A DNA stretch of 64,000 bases from positions 992,001 through 1,056,000 of the forward strand of contig NZ_CP069513.1 in the NCBI RefSeq assembly GCF_016889425.1. Direction: 5' to 3'. Each line of letters opens with the position of its first letter. Position 1 is the first letter of the stretch. Position numbers and translations under genes: made by a program. The notes under the pieces were generated by a model that worked only from the letters and a program-made list of their open reading frames with translations, searched no databases and was not told the origin of the DNA. Of this stretch, positions 17,439-26,373 are shown in pieces. The DNA is from Corynebacterium amycolatum (GTDB taxonomy: Bacteria; Actinomycetota; Actinomycetes; Mycobacteriales; Mycobacteriaceae).

Positions 17439-18134
17439 GTGACATCGCTCCCAACACTTGTGGTTGATAATTTGTGTGGGGATGCGATTGTTGCCAATCC
17501 GAGTGAGGGATTGACCATCGGGCGTGACGCCGACCTCAAAGTGGGCGAAGATAACCGCTACATGCACCGCATAGCAATGTATGTGTATGCGGAATCCGGA
17601 ATGTGGTTTCTGCTCAATAACTGCGAGCACGTGACTGCAATGGTGCACATTCCGGAGGTGTCGCGGTCATTCCGGCTGGCTCCGCAACAGCGTTTTGATT
17701 TGAGCTACCCGGAGTATTTCATCCGCTTTTCCGTCAAGGATGACCAGTACGAAATTCAGATTAAACAGGATATTGAGCACGCCGATGCGAAGGTCGTGCT
17801 GCCAACTGACGGGACTGAAACCATCTCGGTTGGGGAGCTGCCGGAGCGCCAGCGTGCTCTGATCGCTGCATATGCGGAGGATTATCTGCGCGGCCGAATC
17901 GACACCATTATGGTTTCATGCACCGATGCCGAGGCCGGCCGAAAGCTGGGAGGCAAGACCGCAAAGGCAGTCGAGCATTACCGCACCGCACTTTTTGAAT
18001 CCGCTTTGAGCAAGGGGCTGGTCTCAAGCAAGGAGCGGCAACGGGTTAATCAAAAGAGCCGTCTGCAGCTGGTAGTTGTCGCTGCAATCGAAGCACGATT
18101 GGTCACTGCAGACGACTTGAAACTGCTCGCTTAA
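17439..18134 (+). CDS. FHA-like domain protein with C-terminal helical domain
   Basis: Protein of about 231 residues from GTG 17439, which has GAGAAAGG 10 bases upstream and starts just before the domain; the frame is open back to ATG 17334 but that start has no ribosome binding site. Residues about 1-95 resemble a forkhead-associated domain: LTIGRDADLKVG, then NRYMHR where FHA domains have SRxH, and LLNN before the last strands. The remaining half is helical and basic, ending in SRLQLVVVAAIEARLV, and could be a DNA- or protein-binding domain. It follows a Ser/Thr kinase gene, which fits phosphopeptide recognition. Its stop overlaps that of the convergent DUF4236 gene. Confidence 0.65.
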   Translation: MTSLPTLVVDNLCGDAIVANPSEGLTIGRDADLKVGEDNRYMHRIAMYVYAESGMWFLLNNCEHVTAMVHIPEVSRSFRLAPQQRFDLSYPEYFIRFSVKDDQYEIQIKQDIEHADAKVVLPTDGTETISVGELPERQRALIAAYAEDYLRGRIDTIMVSCTDAEAGRKLGGKTAKAVEHYRTALFESALSKGLVSSKERQRVNQKSRLQLVVVAAIEARLVTADDLKLLA

Positions 18135-18325
18135 CGACGGTACTTGCGATAAGTCAATCCTTTAATTGGCGTGTTCACAGTAGTGGTTCGGCCGCCACGG
18201 GCATTCTTCGTCCACCGAACGGGCCCCATGCGATAGGAATATCCGAGGCCAGAACGCGATAGCGTAACCCGGGAGTTGCGGGTGGGGCGGAAGGTCTTTC
18301 GGAAGCTGAATAGTTTGAAAGCCAT
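18131..18325 (-). CDS. DUF4236 family small protein
   Basis: Basic protein of 64 residues. The pattern FRKTFRPTRNSRVTLSRSG then GRTTTVNTPIKGLTY matches DUF4236: an RK-F start, an NLSKSGxG-like segment, and a GxGLxY end. No function is established for that family. The stop codon overlaps the stop of the FHA-like gene on the other strand. A second DUF4236 gene lies at 24833-25009. Confidence 0.65.
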   Translation of the reverse strand: MAFKLFSFRKTFRPTRNSRVTLSRSGLGYSYRMGPVRWTKNARGGRTTTVNTPIKGLTYRKYRR

Positions 18326-18493
18326 TGATATAAATCCATTCTCGGTGCGTCACAGACTGCCATGCGCTCTGACCGTGCTGCTTTGGACAGCATCGCTCTC
18401 TGACTGCATTGTGCCGGTGACATAAGCGGATAAATCGTGGTGCGTTTGATGGCACCACTGTCCAGATTTGGGCAGTCCAGCATGGTTTAGCTA

Positions 18494-18521
18494 GGGGAGA
18501 ACTCCCCGGGGAGAACTCCCG
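18494..18521. promoter_or_regulatory. Operator-like inverted repeat, two tandem copies
   Basis: GGGGAGAACTCCCC (18494-18507) is followed immediately by GGGGAGAACTCCCG (18508-18521). Each is a 6-bp inverted repeat around AA. They lie 36 bases before the secreted-protein gene at 18557. The same motif occurs once at 10320-10333, at the opposite end of the accessory block, in reverse orientation. A shared regulator is the simplest reading. Confidence 0.55.
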
Positions 18522-18556
18522 TTTCTTTTGTGTCCGAGAGTTTTTAATCTGAGATC

Positions 18557-19015
18557 ATGTTCACCAAGAAGATTTCCGCTGTAGCCGCCGCAATCACTGC
18601 CGCCACTGCGCTTGCTGTTGTCAATCCGTCCGTCGCCGATGCAGCTACGAACTACCCCAAGATCAACCGTGACTATGTCAGCTATTCCACAGACGGAGAA
18701 ACCGTAGTCTGTGGTGGGTCGGTAAATCAGGACATGTTCCGCTGCCAGACCACAGCTAAGTGGGGTAACAAGAAGAACGCCCACAATCTGGTCACCTTTG
18801 ATCTCGAGGATGCATCTGGAAGTTGGGAAGCCGGAATGAGCGGTGGAAATTGGGATGCCTCGCGCCCGCCATTCCGACTGAAGGAAGGGAAGAAGTACAG
18901 CTTCCACGGGATCGTGGTCCTGAATAAGAATGGCACCCTGTACTTCAGTTCTCCGTACCACGAGGTGCGCGGTGAAGTGACTCCGTATGAGTGGGAGATT
19001 ATGGAGACTGACTGA
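18557..19015 (+). CDS. Small secreted protein
   Basis: Protein of 152 residues with a clear Sec signal peptide (MFTKKISAVAAAITAATALA) and a likely cleavage after ADA near residue 29. The mature part of about 120 residues has two Cys (VVCGGS, FRCQTT) and is rich in Tyr, Trp and Gly, suggesting a compact disulfide-bonded beta domain. No family recognised. The tandem inverted repeats just upstream tie its control to the Hsp70/kinase block. A terminator follows at 19091. Confidence 0.75.
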   Translation: MFTKKISAVAAAITAATALAVVNPSVADAATNYPKINRDYVSYSTDGETVVCGGSVNQDMFRCQTTAKWGNKKNAHNLVTFDLEDASGSWEAGMSGGNWDASRPPFRLKEGKKYSFHGIVVLNKNGTLYFSSPYHEVRGEVTPYEWEIMETD

Positions 19016-19090
19016 TATCCCGTGCAAATACTCCTTCTTGTCTGGCGTTTGGCTTAACGCGCAGGAGTAATTCATTCCAACATTCGTTTC

Positions 19091-19122
19091 CTCCCGGTGG
19101 CATTGCCGCCGGGAGCTTTTGC
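19091..19122 (+). terminator. Terminator after the secreted-protein gene
   Basis: CTCCCGGTGGC (19091-19101) pairs with GCCGCCGGGAG (19105-19115) across a 3-base loop, then CTTTT. It isolates the accessory block from clpC. The remaining 145 bases to clpC would hold the clpC promoter; I see no site I can name with confidence. Confidence 0.75.
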
Positions 19123-19269
19123 TGCCGTACGAGCAGTGATACCTCTCTCGACCAGGCTGTTCGCTACTGGCGTACGGCTATAGGGATTAATCTGTGTCGC
19201 GTCGCGTTTAAGCTAGGTGAAACAACCTTTATTGAATTACGGCAAAAATAGACACTTGAAAGGGCAGTG

Positions 19270-22002
19270 ATGTTCGAGAGGTTTACGGACCGAGCACGTC
19301 GCGTTGTCGTCCTGGCACAGGATGAGGCACGCGAGCTCAATCACAATTACATCGGCACGGAGCACATCCTGCTCGGCCTGATTAGTGAAGGCGACGGTGT
19401 AGCTGCCAAGGCGCTGGAGTCCATGGGTATTTCCCTGGATGCTGTGCGCTCTGAGGTAGTCGACATTATTGGTCGTGGCTCCCAGCCGCCGAGCGGTCAC
19501 GTGCCGTTTACCCCGCGTGCAAAGAAGGTGCTGGAGTACTCTCTGCGCGAGGCTCTGCAGCTGGGTCACAAGTACATCGGTACTGAGCACCTGCTGCTCG
19601 GCCTGATTCGTGAGGGCGAAGGTGTTGCTGCTCAGGTCCTGGTTAAGCTCGGCGCTGACCTGCCGCGCGTACGTCAGCAGGTTATTCAGCTGCTCAGCGG
19701 TTTCCAGGGCGATGAGTCCGATGGTTCTCCGGAGCAGCGTCCGGTCGGTGCTACTTCCGGCGCTCGTGTGCAGGAGGGTAACCACCAGTCGGGTTCGCTG
19801 GTGCTTGATCAGTTCGGTCGTAACCTGACCGTTGCTGCACGTGAGGGCAAGCTGGATCCGGTTATTGGCCGCGAGAAAGAAATCGAGCGCATTATGCAGG
19901 TTCTTTCTCGTCGCACCAAGAACAACCCTGTGCTGATTGGTGAGCCTGGTGTTGGTAAGACCGCCGTCGTGGAGGGGCTTGCACTGGACATTGTCAACGG
20001 TCGTGTGCCGGAGACGCTGAAGGATAAGCAGCTTTACTCTCTCGACCTGGGCTCGCTGGTTGCGGGTTCCCGTTACCGCGGTGACTTCGAGGAGCGTCTG
20101 AAGAAGGTGCTCAAGGAGATTAACCAGCGCGGTGACATCATCCTGTTTATTGACGAGATTCACACGCTGGTTGGTGCCGGTGCCGCCGAGGGCGCAATTG
20201 ATGCAGCCTCGATTCTGAAGCCGAAGCTGGCTCGCGGTGAGCTGCAGACCATCGGTGCTACCACTTTGGATGAGTACCGTAAGCACATTGAGAAGGACGC
20301 CGCTCTTGAGCGTCGTTTCCAGCCGGTGAACGTGCCGGAGCCGAGTGTGGATCTCACTATCGAGATTCTGCGCGGTGTCCGCGATAAGTACGAGGCTCAC
20401 CACCGCGTATCCATCTCGGACAAGGCTCTGGTTGCCGCAGCTACGCTCTCCGACCGCTACATCAACGACCGCTTCCTGCCGGATAAGGCCGTTGACCTGA
20501 TCGATGAGGCCGGTGCTCGCATGCGCATCAAGCGCATGACTGCCCCGGCTGACCTGCAGGAGATTGACTCCAAGATCGCCGATGTGCGCCGCCAGAAGGA
20601 AGCCGCCATCGACGAGCAGGACTTTGAGAAGGCAGCTGGTCTGCGCGACAAGGAGCGCAAGCTGGGCGAAGAGCGCCGCGAGCGCGAGAAGAAGTGGCGT
20701 GCGGGCGAGTCCGACACCATCGCTGAGATTGGTGAGGAGCAGATTGCGGAGGTCCTGGCTTCCTGGACTGGCATTCCGGTGTTCAAGCTCACCGAGGAAG
20801 AGTCCTCGCGTCTGCTGCGCATGGAGGATGAGCTGCACAAGCGCATTATCGGTCAGGAAGAGGCCGTCAGTGCTGTCTCCCGCGCTATTCGTCGTACCCG
20901 CGCTGGTCTGAAGGACCCGAAGCGTCCGTCCGGTTCGTTTATCTTCGCCGGCCCGTCCGGTGTTGGTAAGACCGAGCTGTCGAAGGCCCTGGCGGAGTTC
21001 CTCTTCGGTGAGGAAGACGCCCTCATTCAGATTGATATGGGTGAGTTCCACGACCGCTTCACCGCTTCGCGCCTCTTCGGTGCTCCTCCCGGATACGTCG
21101 GCTACGAAGAGGGCGGCCAGCTCACTGAGAAGGTGCGCCGTAAGCCGTTCTCCGTCGTGCTTTTCGACGAGATTGAGAAGGCCCACAAGGAGATTTACAA
21201 CACCTTGCTGCAGGTCCTGGAAGACGGTCGTCTGACTGACTCTCAGGGGCGAGTGGTGGACTTCAAGAACACGGTTCTGATCTTCACCTCGAACCTGGGT
21301 ACCAGCGACATTTCCAAGGCTGTTGGTATGGGCTTCTCGGGCGTCGGCGAGGCCGATGAAGACGGCAAGTACGAGCGGATGAAGGACAAGGTCCACGACG
21401 AGCTGAAGAAGCACTTCCGTCCGGAGTTCCTGAACCGTATCGACGAGATTGTGGTCTTCAAGCAGCTGAGCCAGGCCGAGATTGTTCAGATGGTCGACCT
21501 CATGCTGGCCCGCGTCAGCGACCAGCTCGGTGAGAAGCGCATCACCATGGAGATTTCCGACCGCGCCAAGAACCTGCTGGCCAAGCGTGGCTTTGATCCG
21601 GTGCTCGGTGCCCGTCCGCTGCGTCGCACCATCCAGCGCGAGATTGAGGATCAGCTCTCCGAGAAGATTCTCTACGGTGAGGTTGGTCTCGGCGAGACCG
21701 TCTTCATCGATGTCGAAGGCTGGGATGGCGAGTCCAAGGACGTCGACAAGGCGAAGTTCACCTTCACCAACAAGGGCAAGGCCGGGAACGTTGATGCCGA
21801 CGGCGGTGCTCTGGGGGAGTCTGAGGAAGACAAGGACGTTCTCGGCAGCGCTGGTACCAGCGAGTCCGATATCATCACCCCGGATGTACCGGGTGACGGC
21901 GGTTCCACCGCCGCTGGAACCGACCTAGAGTCCGGTTCGGACTCCGATGACGACGGCCACAACCCGCCACCGGCTGGTGCGGGTGCTGGCCAGCCGCTCT
22001 AA
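19270..22002 (+). CDS. clpC: ATP-dependent Clp protease ATPase subunit ClpC
   Basis: Hsp100 unfoldase that feeds substrates to ClpP, 910 residues. Order: N-domain with two Clp-N repeats ([11 protein letters not shown].. and [13 protein letters not shown]..), first AAA domain with GEPGVGKT (about 224), the middle UVR-like coiled region ([20 protein letters not shown]), second AAA domain with GPSGVGKT (about 561), and a ClpP-docking-type C-terminal region. The tail from about 825 is a non-conserved acidic/Gly/Pro stretch ending in [11 protein letters not shown], longer than usual. I start at ATG 19270, matching the family N-terminus, rather than GTG 19267. A damaged copy of this gene's 3' end lies at 24600-24832. 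Confidence 0.97.
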   Translation: MFERFTDRARRVVVLAQDEARELNHNYIGTEHILLGLISEGDGVAAKALESMGISLDAVRSEVVDIIGRGSQPPSGHVPFTPRAKKVLEYSLREALQLGHKYIGTEHLLLGLIREGEGVAAQVLVKLGADLPRVRQQVIQLLSGFQGDESDGSPEQRPVGATSGARVQEGNHQSGSLVLDQFGRNLTVAAREGKLDPVIGREKEIERIMQVLSRRTKNNPVLIGEPGVGKTAVVEGLALDIVNGRVPETLKDKQLYSLDLGSLVAGSRYRGDFEERLKKVLKEINQRGDIILFIDEIHTLVGAGAAEGAIDAASILKPKLARGELQTIGATTLDEYRKHIEKDAALERRFQPVNVPEPSVDLTIEILRGVRDKYEAHHRVSISDKALVAAATLSDRYINDRFLPDKAVDLIDEAGARMRIKRMTAPADLQEIDSKIADVRRQKEAAIDEQDFEKAAGLRDKERKLGEERREREKKWRAGESDTIAEIGEEQIAEVLASWTGIPVFKLTEEESSRLLRMEDELHKRIIGQEEAVSAVSRAIRRTRAGLKDPKRPSGSFIFAGPSGVGKTELSKALAEFLFGEEDALIQIDMGEFHDRFTASRLFGAPPGYVGYEEGGQLTEKVRRKPFSVVLFDEIEKAHKEIYNTLLQVLEDGRLTDSQGRVVDFKNTVLIFTSNLGTSDISKAVGMGFSGVGEADEDGKYERMKDKVHDELKKHFRPEFLNRIDEIVVFKQLSQAEIVQMVDLMLARVSDQLGEKRITMEISDRAKNLLAKRGFDPVLGARPLRRTIQREIEDQLSEKILYGEVGLGETVFIDVEGWDGESKDVDKAKFTFTNKGKAGNVDADGGALGESEEDKDVLGSAGTSESDIITPDVPGDGGSTAAGTDLESGSDSDDDGHNPPPAGAGAGQPL

Positions 22003-22030
22003 GAGGTTTAGCCGCTAGCAGTACCAACGA

Positions 22031-22085
22031 ACACTGCCGCCCCAGTTCCGACTCCATTATGGGAGGAGGAACTGGGGCGGCAGTG
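22031..22085. terminator. Strong bidirectional terminator after clpC
   Basis: A perfect 19-bp stem: ACACTGCCGCCCCAGTTCC (22031-22049) against its reverse complement at 22067-22085. It sits between clpC and the convergent membrane-protein gene. Confidence 0.88.
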
Positions 22086-22128
22086 TGTCTATATGCGGTC
22101 TTTCCTAAAAGCGCGGAGAGTTGTAGTT

Positions 22129-22974
22129 CTACTTGGCCACGCCGAGGTCGACCAATGCTTTCTTTGCTACTTCAGGGTCATCATTTTTGATCATGTACTC
22201 AACGATTCCCTGGTCCTCTGGGAGGATTTCCGCAACTGTGATGAGGGACTCCACTCGCTGCGCCTTGAATGTGGAACCGCGCGTTGATTCTGCCGGAATC
22301 TCAACGGCATCCAAGACGGGCTTGCCGTCACGAACGGCGGCGGTGGCGGCAGGGTCATCGGTGAAGACTACGTAACCAACGTCGGGTGCCTTCGTAGTAT
22401 CCACGGAACAGTTGGTACCCATTGCCTGTGGGGCGGGGGCACTATCCGCACCATAGTAGCTAAACACCACTTCATAGTCTGTGCAGGCCCGCACGAAACT
22501 AGCAATCGGTTCGGGTGCGTGGTCGGCAGGGGTGAGGCCGCCAGCGGTATCCCCACCAGTGGCACCGGTAGCTCCACCGTTGGAAGCGCCGGGATTGGCA
22601 GGTGCTTCAGCGGCGGACTGTGCGGGAGCAGCGGACTCGTCTGACTTGTCACTAAAGAGCGCGTCTTTAGCTGCAACGTAGGCAATCGCTAGCACCACGA
22701 TGCCCGCTATCACTAAGGGGAGGAGTAATAGCTGCTTCTTTACACTGAGACCTTTCGATGCGCCGCTGGTCTGAGCACCTGTCGTGCCCGCGCTGGAGTT
22801 TGACCTGGAGGTAGCAGTCGTATTTGCCGGAGATGCTCCAGTTTCTAGTAATGAGCCATGCTTGATGTAATGGCGATAGCCATTTTCCGCAATAGCCAGG
22901 TTTTGCTCGATGTGTGATGTGTCTTCTGCCCCATTAAAGCGGTCGGGCGAACCCGGGTATGCAAGTCGAATCAT
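22129..22974 (-). CDS. Single-pass membrane protein with Ala/Gly-rich linkers
   Basis: Protein of 281 residues, family unknown. A cytoplasmic N-terminus of about 75 residues with a Ser/Thr-rich linker is followed by one membrane helix (LLLLPLVIAGIVVLAIAYVAA), an Ala/Gly/Pro-rich linker, and an extracellular domain of about 130 residues with two Cys (VRACTDYE and GTNCSVD). Its ATG overlaps the stop of the PH-like gene (TAATG), so the pair is one operon. The layout resembles the membrane proteins in the Hsp70/kinase block, but I see no direct sequence similarity. Confidence 0.75.
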   Translation of the reverse strand: MIRLAYPGSPDRFNGAEDTSHIEQNLAIAENGYRHYIKHGSLLETGASPANTTATSRSNSSAGTTGAQTSGASKGLSVKKQLLLLPLVIAGIVVLAIAYVAAKDALFSDKSDESAAPAQSAAEAPANPGASNGGATGATGGDTAGGLTPADHAPEPIASFVRACTDYEVVFSYYGADSAPAPQAMGTNCSVDTTKAPDVGYVVFTDDPAATAAVRDGKPVLDAVEIPAESTRGSTFKAQRVESLITVAEILPEDQGIVEYMIKNDDPEVAKKALVDLGVAK

Positions 22975-23534
22975 TATTCAGTCCACCACCGTGAATCAAT
23001 GTCGGAATACAGGGAGCGCATCGCCCCTGCAAGCTCTTCCAAACTATTGCGATTGAGACGGTGCTTGTTTTCTTTCCATCGCTCAAAAAGCTCCGTCGAC
23101 GACACTGCACGCGAGGCCTCCGTTCGTGCCTCTCGGCCTGCGGTCAGGGCCCACTGGGCAGCAAATTGCACACGTTTCGCAGCTTTTTCTGTGAAACCGC
23201 TCCACACTTTATATGTGTTGTAGAGCTGGGCCACGACGGCCCAGCCACCCTTGTAAGGCAGAACGATTACATTGGCGAGGTTGTCGAGTTCAAGGAACTC
23301 GAATTGAGACGGATCTTTCTTGTTGGCGGTCACGAGAATTCTTCGGTTGGTGACGAACGCTGCGCCATCGACTCCACTGGTTTTTGTAGCGGCGGCCTCG
23401 AGCACAATCTCGTCGACACCAAGACCTTCTACAACAGCGACGGCGGCAGTGCGCACAATCCCGGAATTACCGGCACGTTCAAGTGCGGCACCGAGATCTG
23501 GCCGGTCGGTCAATGCAATCTGGGATCCTGTCAT
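22974..23534 (-). CDS. PH-like / unknown cytoplasmic protein
   Basis: About 186 residues from ATG 23534; the open frame continues to 23681 but crosses the intergenic inverted repeat and the start of the divergent gene, so the longer form is unlikely. The central part (GAAFVTNRRILVTANK, then FEFLELDNLANVIVLP) has the strand pattern of bacterial pleckstrin-homology-like domains that contain a TNRRI-type motif. The C-terminal half is helical and ends in a WxxxKHRLNRNSLEELAG segment. Coupled to the membrane protein downstream. Function unknown. Confidence 0.65.
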   Translation of the reverse strand: MTGSQIALTDRPDLGAALERAGNSGIVRTAAVAVVEGLGVDEIVLEAAATKTSGVDGAAFVTNRRILVTANKKDPSQFEFLELDNLANVIVLPYKGGWAVVAQLYNTYKVWSGFTEKAAKRVQFAAQWALTAGREARTEASRAVSSTELFERWKENKHRLNRNSLEELAGAMRSLYSDIDSRWWTE

Positions 23535-23594
23535 GCACACGAGACTAGCAACACAATAAAAACCGCGCCTGACGTTCAGTACTATGACATAACT

Positions 23595-23612
23595 CACCCC
23601 AGGTGTGGGGTG
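23595..23612. promoter_or_regulatory. Inverted repeat in divergent promoter region
   Basis: CACCCCAGGTGTGGGGTG, arms of 7 bases around GGTG, between the PH-like/membrane operon and the DUF1266 gene. A candidate operator for both directions; the binding protein is unknown. Confidence 0.4.
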
Positions 23613-23664
23613 GTGCGTGAAGTAACACTGACTCAACCCCGAAACCTCGGTACTTTGTGAGGAT

Positions 23665-24498
23665 ATGAGCCCTACATTCACCCCAGCAAAGTTTGATGAT
23701 TCTTCGCTTTACAGGTTTGCCAAGTTCCCGTGGCCGGAACCGGCGCCGAGCAAAGATGAAGTGCGCCGCCACTCGTGGGGAATGACGTACAAGCACAATA
23801 AGGCGTTTGCGACCCCGCTAGGGGTTGAGAACATCAACGCAAGGGCGGTCAAGTACTACAAAGCATCTCTCGAGCAAAACTGGGGGGTCACCGGTGCCCA
23901 GGAAGCGCATCAGGTTATTGATGCCCTGCTTGAGGGCAACCAGCATGTGGAAAATGACCTGCTTTTACCGCTCGCATATGCAGTGAAGGACATCTCTGAG
24001 AACGAGCTCGAGGCAGAGATGGAGGAGCGGATCGAGTTTCTGAAAGACTTCTTTGTTGTCCAAGGCGTGGATCCGCGTGGTGCAGAACATAAGTTCCGCT
24101 ACCTCGTACGGATGTTGCGCTCCGAAAACTTTGCCAAAGCAGCAGCCCCGGCATTGCCCGCCACTACTCGCGCATGGGACATAATCCGAATTCACAGCGT
24201 TGGTGGTGCGGCAACGGAGCTGGGATGGATCTCTCCAGAAGAGTTCCTTCAGATTTCCGATAAGGCCGTGGCGGCGTTGCAGCGCTACTTCGTGTCGTGG
24301 GCTGACGTAGCCGCAAGCTTCTGGTGGGGACGAATGATCTGGGCGAGTGATGGTGAGCCCGACGTTGCCGCTGCGATGAAAGACCAATCGCAACGGCTCA
24401 CCGAGTTGCTCGCACACAGTGATTCACCTTGGGTTCGCGTGCCCTTGCATGACATCGTGGCCGAGGAACCATTCTCATCCTTAGACGGTCTGCACTAA
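23665..24498 (+). CDS. DUF1266 family protein
   Basis: Protein of 277 residues, soluble. The C-terminal half fits DUF1266: TTRAWDIIRIHSVGGAATELGWIS, then an AVAALQRYFVSWADVAASFWWGR segment, where families show a conserved 'W-D-R' start, a 'GW' turn and a 'sW..y..s...GR' helix. DUF1266 proteins have no established role; some sit in accessory loci. The start ATG follows GAGGAT. It is divergent from the PH-like gene. Confidence 0.65.
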   Translation: MSPTFTPAKFDDSSLYRFAKFPWPEPAPSKDEVRRHSWGMTYKHNKAFATPLGVENINARAVKYYKASLEQNWGVTGAQEAHQVIDALLEGNQHVENDLLLPLAYAVKDISENELEAEMEERIEFLKDFFVVQGVDPRGAEHKFRYLVRMLRSENFAKAAAPALPATTRAWDIIRIHSVGGAATELGWISPEEFLQISDKAVAALQRYFVSWADVAASFWWGRMIWASDGEPDVAAAMKDQSQRLTELLAHSDSPWVRVPLHDIVAEEPFSSLDGLH

Positions 24499-24599
24499 CT
24501 AGCTGTCGTCATTGTTCGGGATGCCGTGGCAGCGGCCGGTTTCATGAGCTCATTAGAATCGGTCACAAATAACGGATTGAGGCATCTATGGCGCAGGAA

Positions 24600-24832
24600 C
24601 GGCGAGTTCAAGGGGCATCTGCAAGGCGAAGTTACCTTCACCAATATGGGGCAAGGTCGGTAACGTTGATGCCGATGGGCGGTGCCTTGGCCGATTCTGA
24701 GGAAGATGACGGGCGTTCTCGGCAGTGCTGACGGTATCCTGAGCGTTTGGATCTGGCGACATCAAAGCTACTGTCGATCAGGCCACTGCCGAGGCAGAGA
24801 CCGAATCTGATAACTCCGAGGGAGAGAACTAA
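24600..24832 (+). pseudogene. Decayed copy of the clpC 3' end
   Basis: Bases 24622-24730 align with clpC 21747-21853 at high identity (shared blocks include AACGTTGATGCCGA and TCTGAGGAAGA, and CGTTCTCGGCAG), with single-base insertions and deletions that break the frame. The match extends back to about 24600. The following segment to the TAA at 24830 reads as an acidic tail (ATAEAETESDNSEGEN) that is plausible as an alternative ClpC end but does not match the present one. The TAA is directly followed by the ATG of the DUF4236 gene. It suggests duplication or insertion of the intervening 2.6 kb. Confidence 0.75.
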
Positions 24833-25009
24833 ATGGGGATCCAATTTCGCAAGAAGCAGAACCTGGACAAGGACACGTGGCTGAACTACTCGGGTTCGGG
24901 AGTCTCTGGTTCGAAGCGTATCGGTCCGGTGACCATTAACAGCCGTGGCGGTTACACCGTCCGACTGGGCAAGGGCTTGACCTTCCGTGGTCGCTGGAAG
25001 AAAAAGTAG
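24833..25009 (+). CDS. DUF4236 family small protein
   Basis: 58-residue basic protein: MGIQFRKKQNLDKDTWLNYS.., then GSGVSGSKRIGPVTINSRGG and a LGKGLTFRGRWKKK end. This is the DUF4236 pattern. GAGGGAGAG lies 9 bases before the ATG. It starts right at the stop of the clpC remnant, so it may once have been coupled to it. It pairs with the more diverged DUF4236 gene at 18131-18325. Function unknown. Confidence 0.65.
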   Translation: MGIQFRKKQNLDKDTWLNYSGSGVSGSKRIGPVTINSRGGYTVRLGKGLTFRGRWKKK

Positions 25010-25048
25010 CTGTACTTGCTAGATGGAGGAAAGCGGCGGTTGTCGCCG

Positions 25049-26311
25049 CTAGTACCCCATTTTCTGATTCACCCACGCAAGCATCTCTTCGTGGGTGAGC
25101 ACGTAGGCAAGGCCGTGCGTCCCATCACCGAGGTCAGTATCGACCTCCACGTAGGTGATGTCGGAGCCGGCCTTTTGCCATTTCTGCACAAGTTCGCGTG
25201 CCGACGTCACGGGTAGCACATCATCCAATGCGTTATGGGTAACGAATACGGGCATACTGGGAGTCTTTGTCCCCAGAGCTTGTTCTTCCACGTGGCGCCG
25301 AACGACGGGGGAGAGCTCCGGCGAGCGCAGATTTTCCGCTATTCCTAAGTCGTTGGCCGTGAATGCCTTGGTGTCATTGCGGGGCCAACGTTCGACAGTG
25401 GCGCCAATGCATTCATCGGCCGTGAGCTTCAGGAAATCCTGCCCCAGCGGGCTCAGCATGCGCTCGATCGGTTCTTTTGTCTCTGGGTACTCTGCAATCA
25501 AGCCGTTCATGAAGTAACCGACGAGCCCCGCCAGCGCCGAGCCGCGAATATGCAGTGCAGTGTCGGTGAGATCGGCCGGAATAGCCCCGGCGTAAACAGC
25601 GCGGATGTTCAGCTCCGAGGCGTACGCATCGGCTAGCTCGGCGGCTGCAGCGGTGGCGCCTCCGCCCTGTGAGTAGCCGAACAGCGCAATGGGAGTATCT
25701 GCAGGTAGTTGTAAAGTCTCAATAGCCGCTCGCGCCATATCGAGCGTGTTATTCCCGGCAATCTCACGGTTGAGATACGGATGTACCCCAGGCGTGCCGA
25801 GCCCCTGGTAGTCCACAATGGCAACATTCCATCCCTGTGCCAGCAGCTGAGGTGCCGGAGGCGTCGGAGGCGCTTCGTAACGCAGGGCGACCGAACTGGC
25901 ACAGTTATCAGCCATGCCGAGAGTTCCAGGTGCAATTACTGCCAGTGGGCGCGGGGATTTCTCTGACCATCGGGCGTAGGGCTGCAAAATCGTGCCGGAC
26001 ACGGCTGTCTGGCGGTGGTCGCGTGCACCTGTGGAGGAAAACACGACCCGCTGTGCGCGTGCGGGCGTATTGACCGGAAATGGCGTCTTCGTAATTACCT
26101 GCCCCGGAGGCAATCGCTTCACCGTAGAAGAGTCAGAATCCGAAGAACCGAAGCCAGTCGCTCCTAGACCATCCACCGCCGAGCAACCACCGAGCGTTCC
26201 CACGCTAGAGCCCAGAAGAGCAACTCCAAGCACTGTGCTCAGCGCAATTCTGCGCTTACTAGCCCCAAAGAGACAGCGCTGGCGCTGAGGTCGATGGGGC
26301 GTGGCATTCAT
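25049..26311 (-). CDS. Secretory lipase (LIP family) lipoprotein
   Basis: Predicted extracellular lipase/esterase of the LIP family, 420 residues from ATG 26311. The signal peptide ends in a lipobox (LGGC in VGTLGGCSA), so it is probably lipid-anchored. Nucleophile Ser in GYSQGGG (about 205). Asp in HNALDDVLP and His in DGTHGL complete a plausible triad. The oxyanion region is APGTLG. Similar corynebacterial secreted lipases degrade host or medium lipids. A hairpin AGCGGCG/CGCCGCT (25032-25050) overlaps the stop and may terminate transcription from both sides. Confidence 0.85.
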   Translation of the reverse strand: MNATPHRPQRQRCLFGASKRRIALSTVLGVALLGSSVGTLGGCSAVDGLGATGFGSSDSDSSTVKRLPPGQVITKTPFPVNTPARAQRVVFSSTGARDHRQTAVSGTILQPYARWSEKSPRPLAVIAPGTLGMADNCASSVALRYEAPPTPPAPQLLAQGWNVAIVDYQGLGTPGVHPYLNREIAGNNTLDMARAAIETLQLPADTPIALFGYSQGGGATAAAAELADAYASELNIRAVYAGAIPADLTDTALHIRGSALAGLVGYFMNGLIAEYPETKEPIERMLSPLGQDFLKLTADECIGATVERWPRNDTKAFTANDLGIAENLRSPELSPVVRRHVEEQALGTKTPSMPVFVTHNALDDVLPVTSARELVQKWQKAGSDITYVEVDTDLGDGTHGLAYVLTHEEMLAWVNQKMGY

Positions 26312-26373
26312 GTGTCTAATTCTAGGCAACGCACTTGTTCGAATCTGGTCTTTACCGGAGCATTGCCTCGGCT

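Noticed and set aside
19237..21414. 725-codon open frame on the minus strand
   Set aside because: It is the antisense shadow of clpC, whose plus-strand product is an unmistakable Clp ATPase; high GC codon use leaves long open antisense frames.
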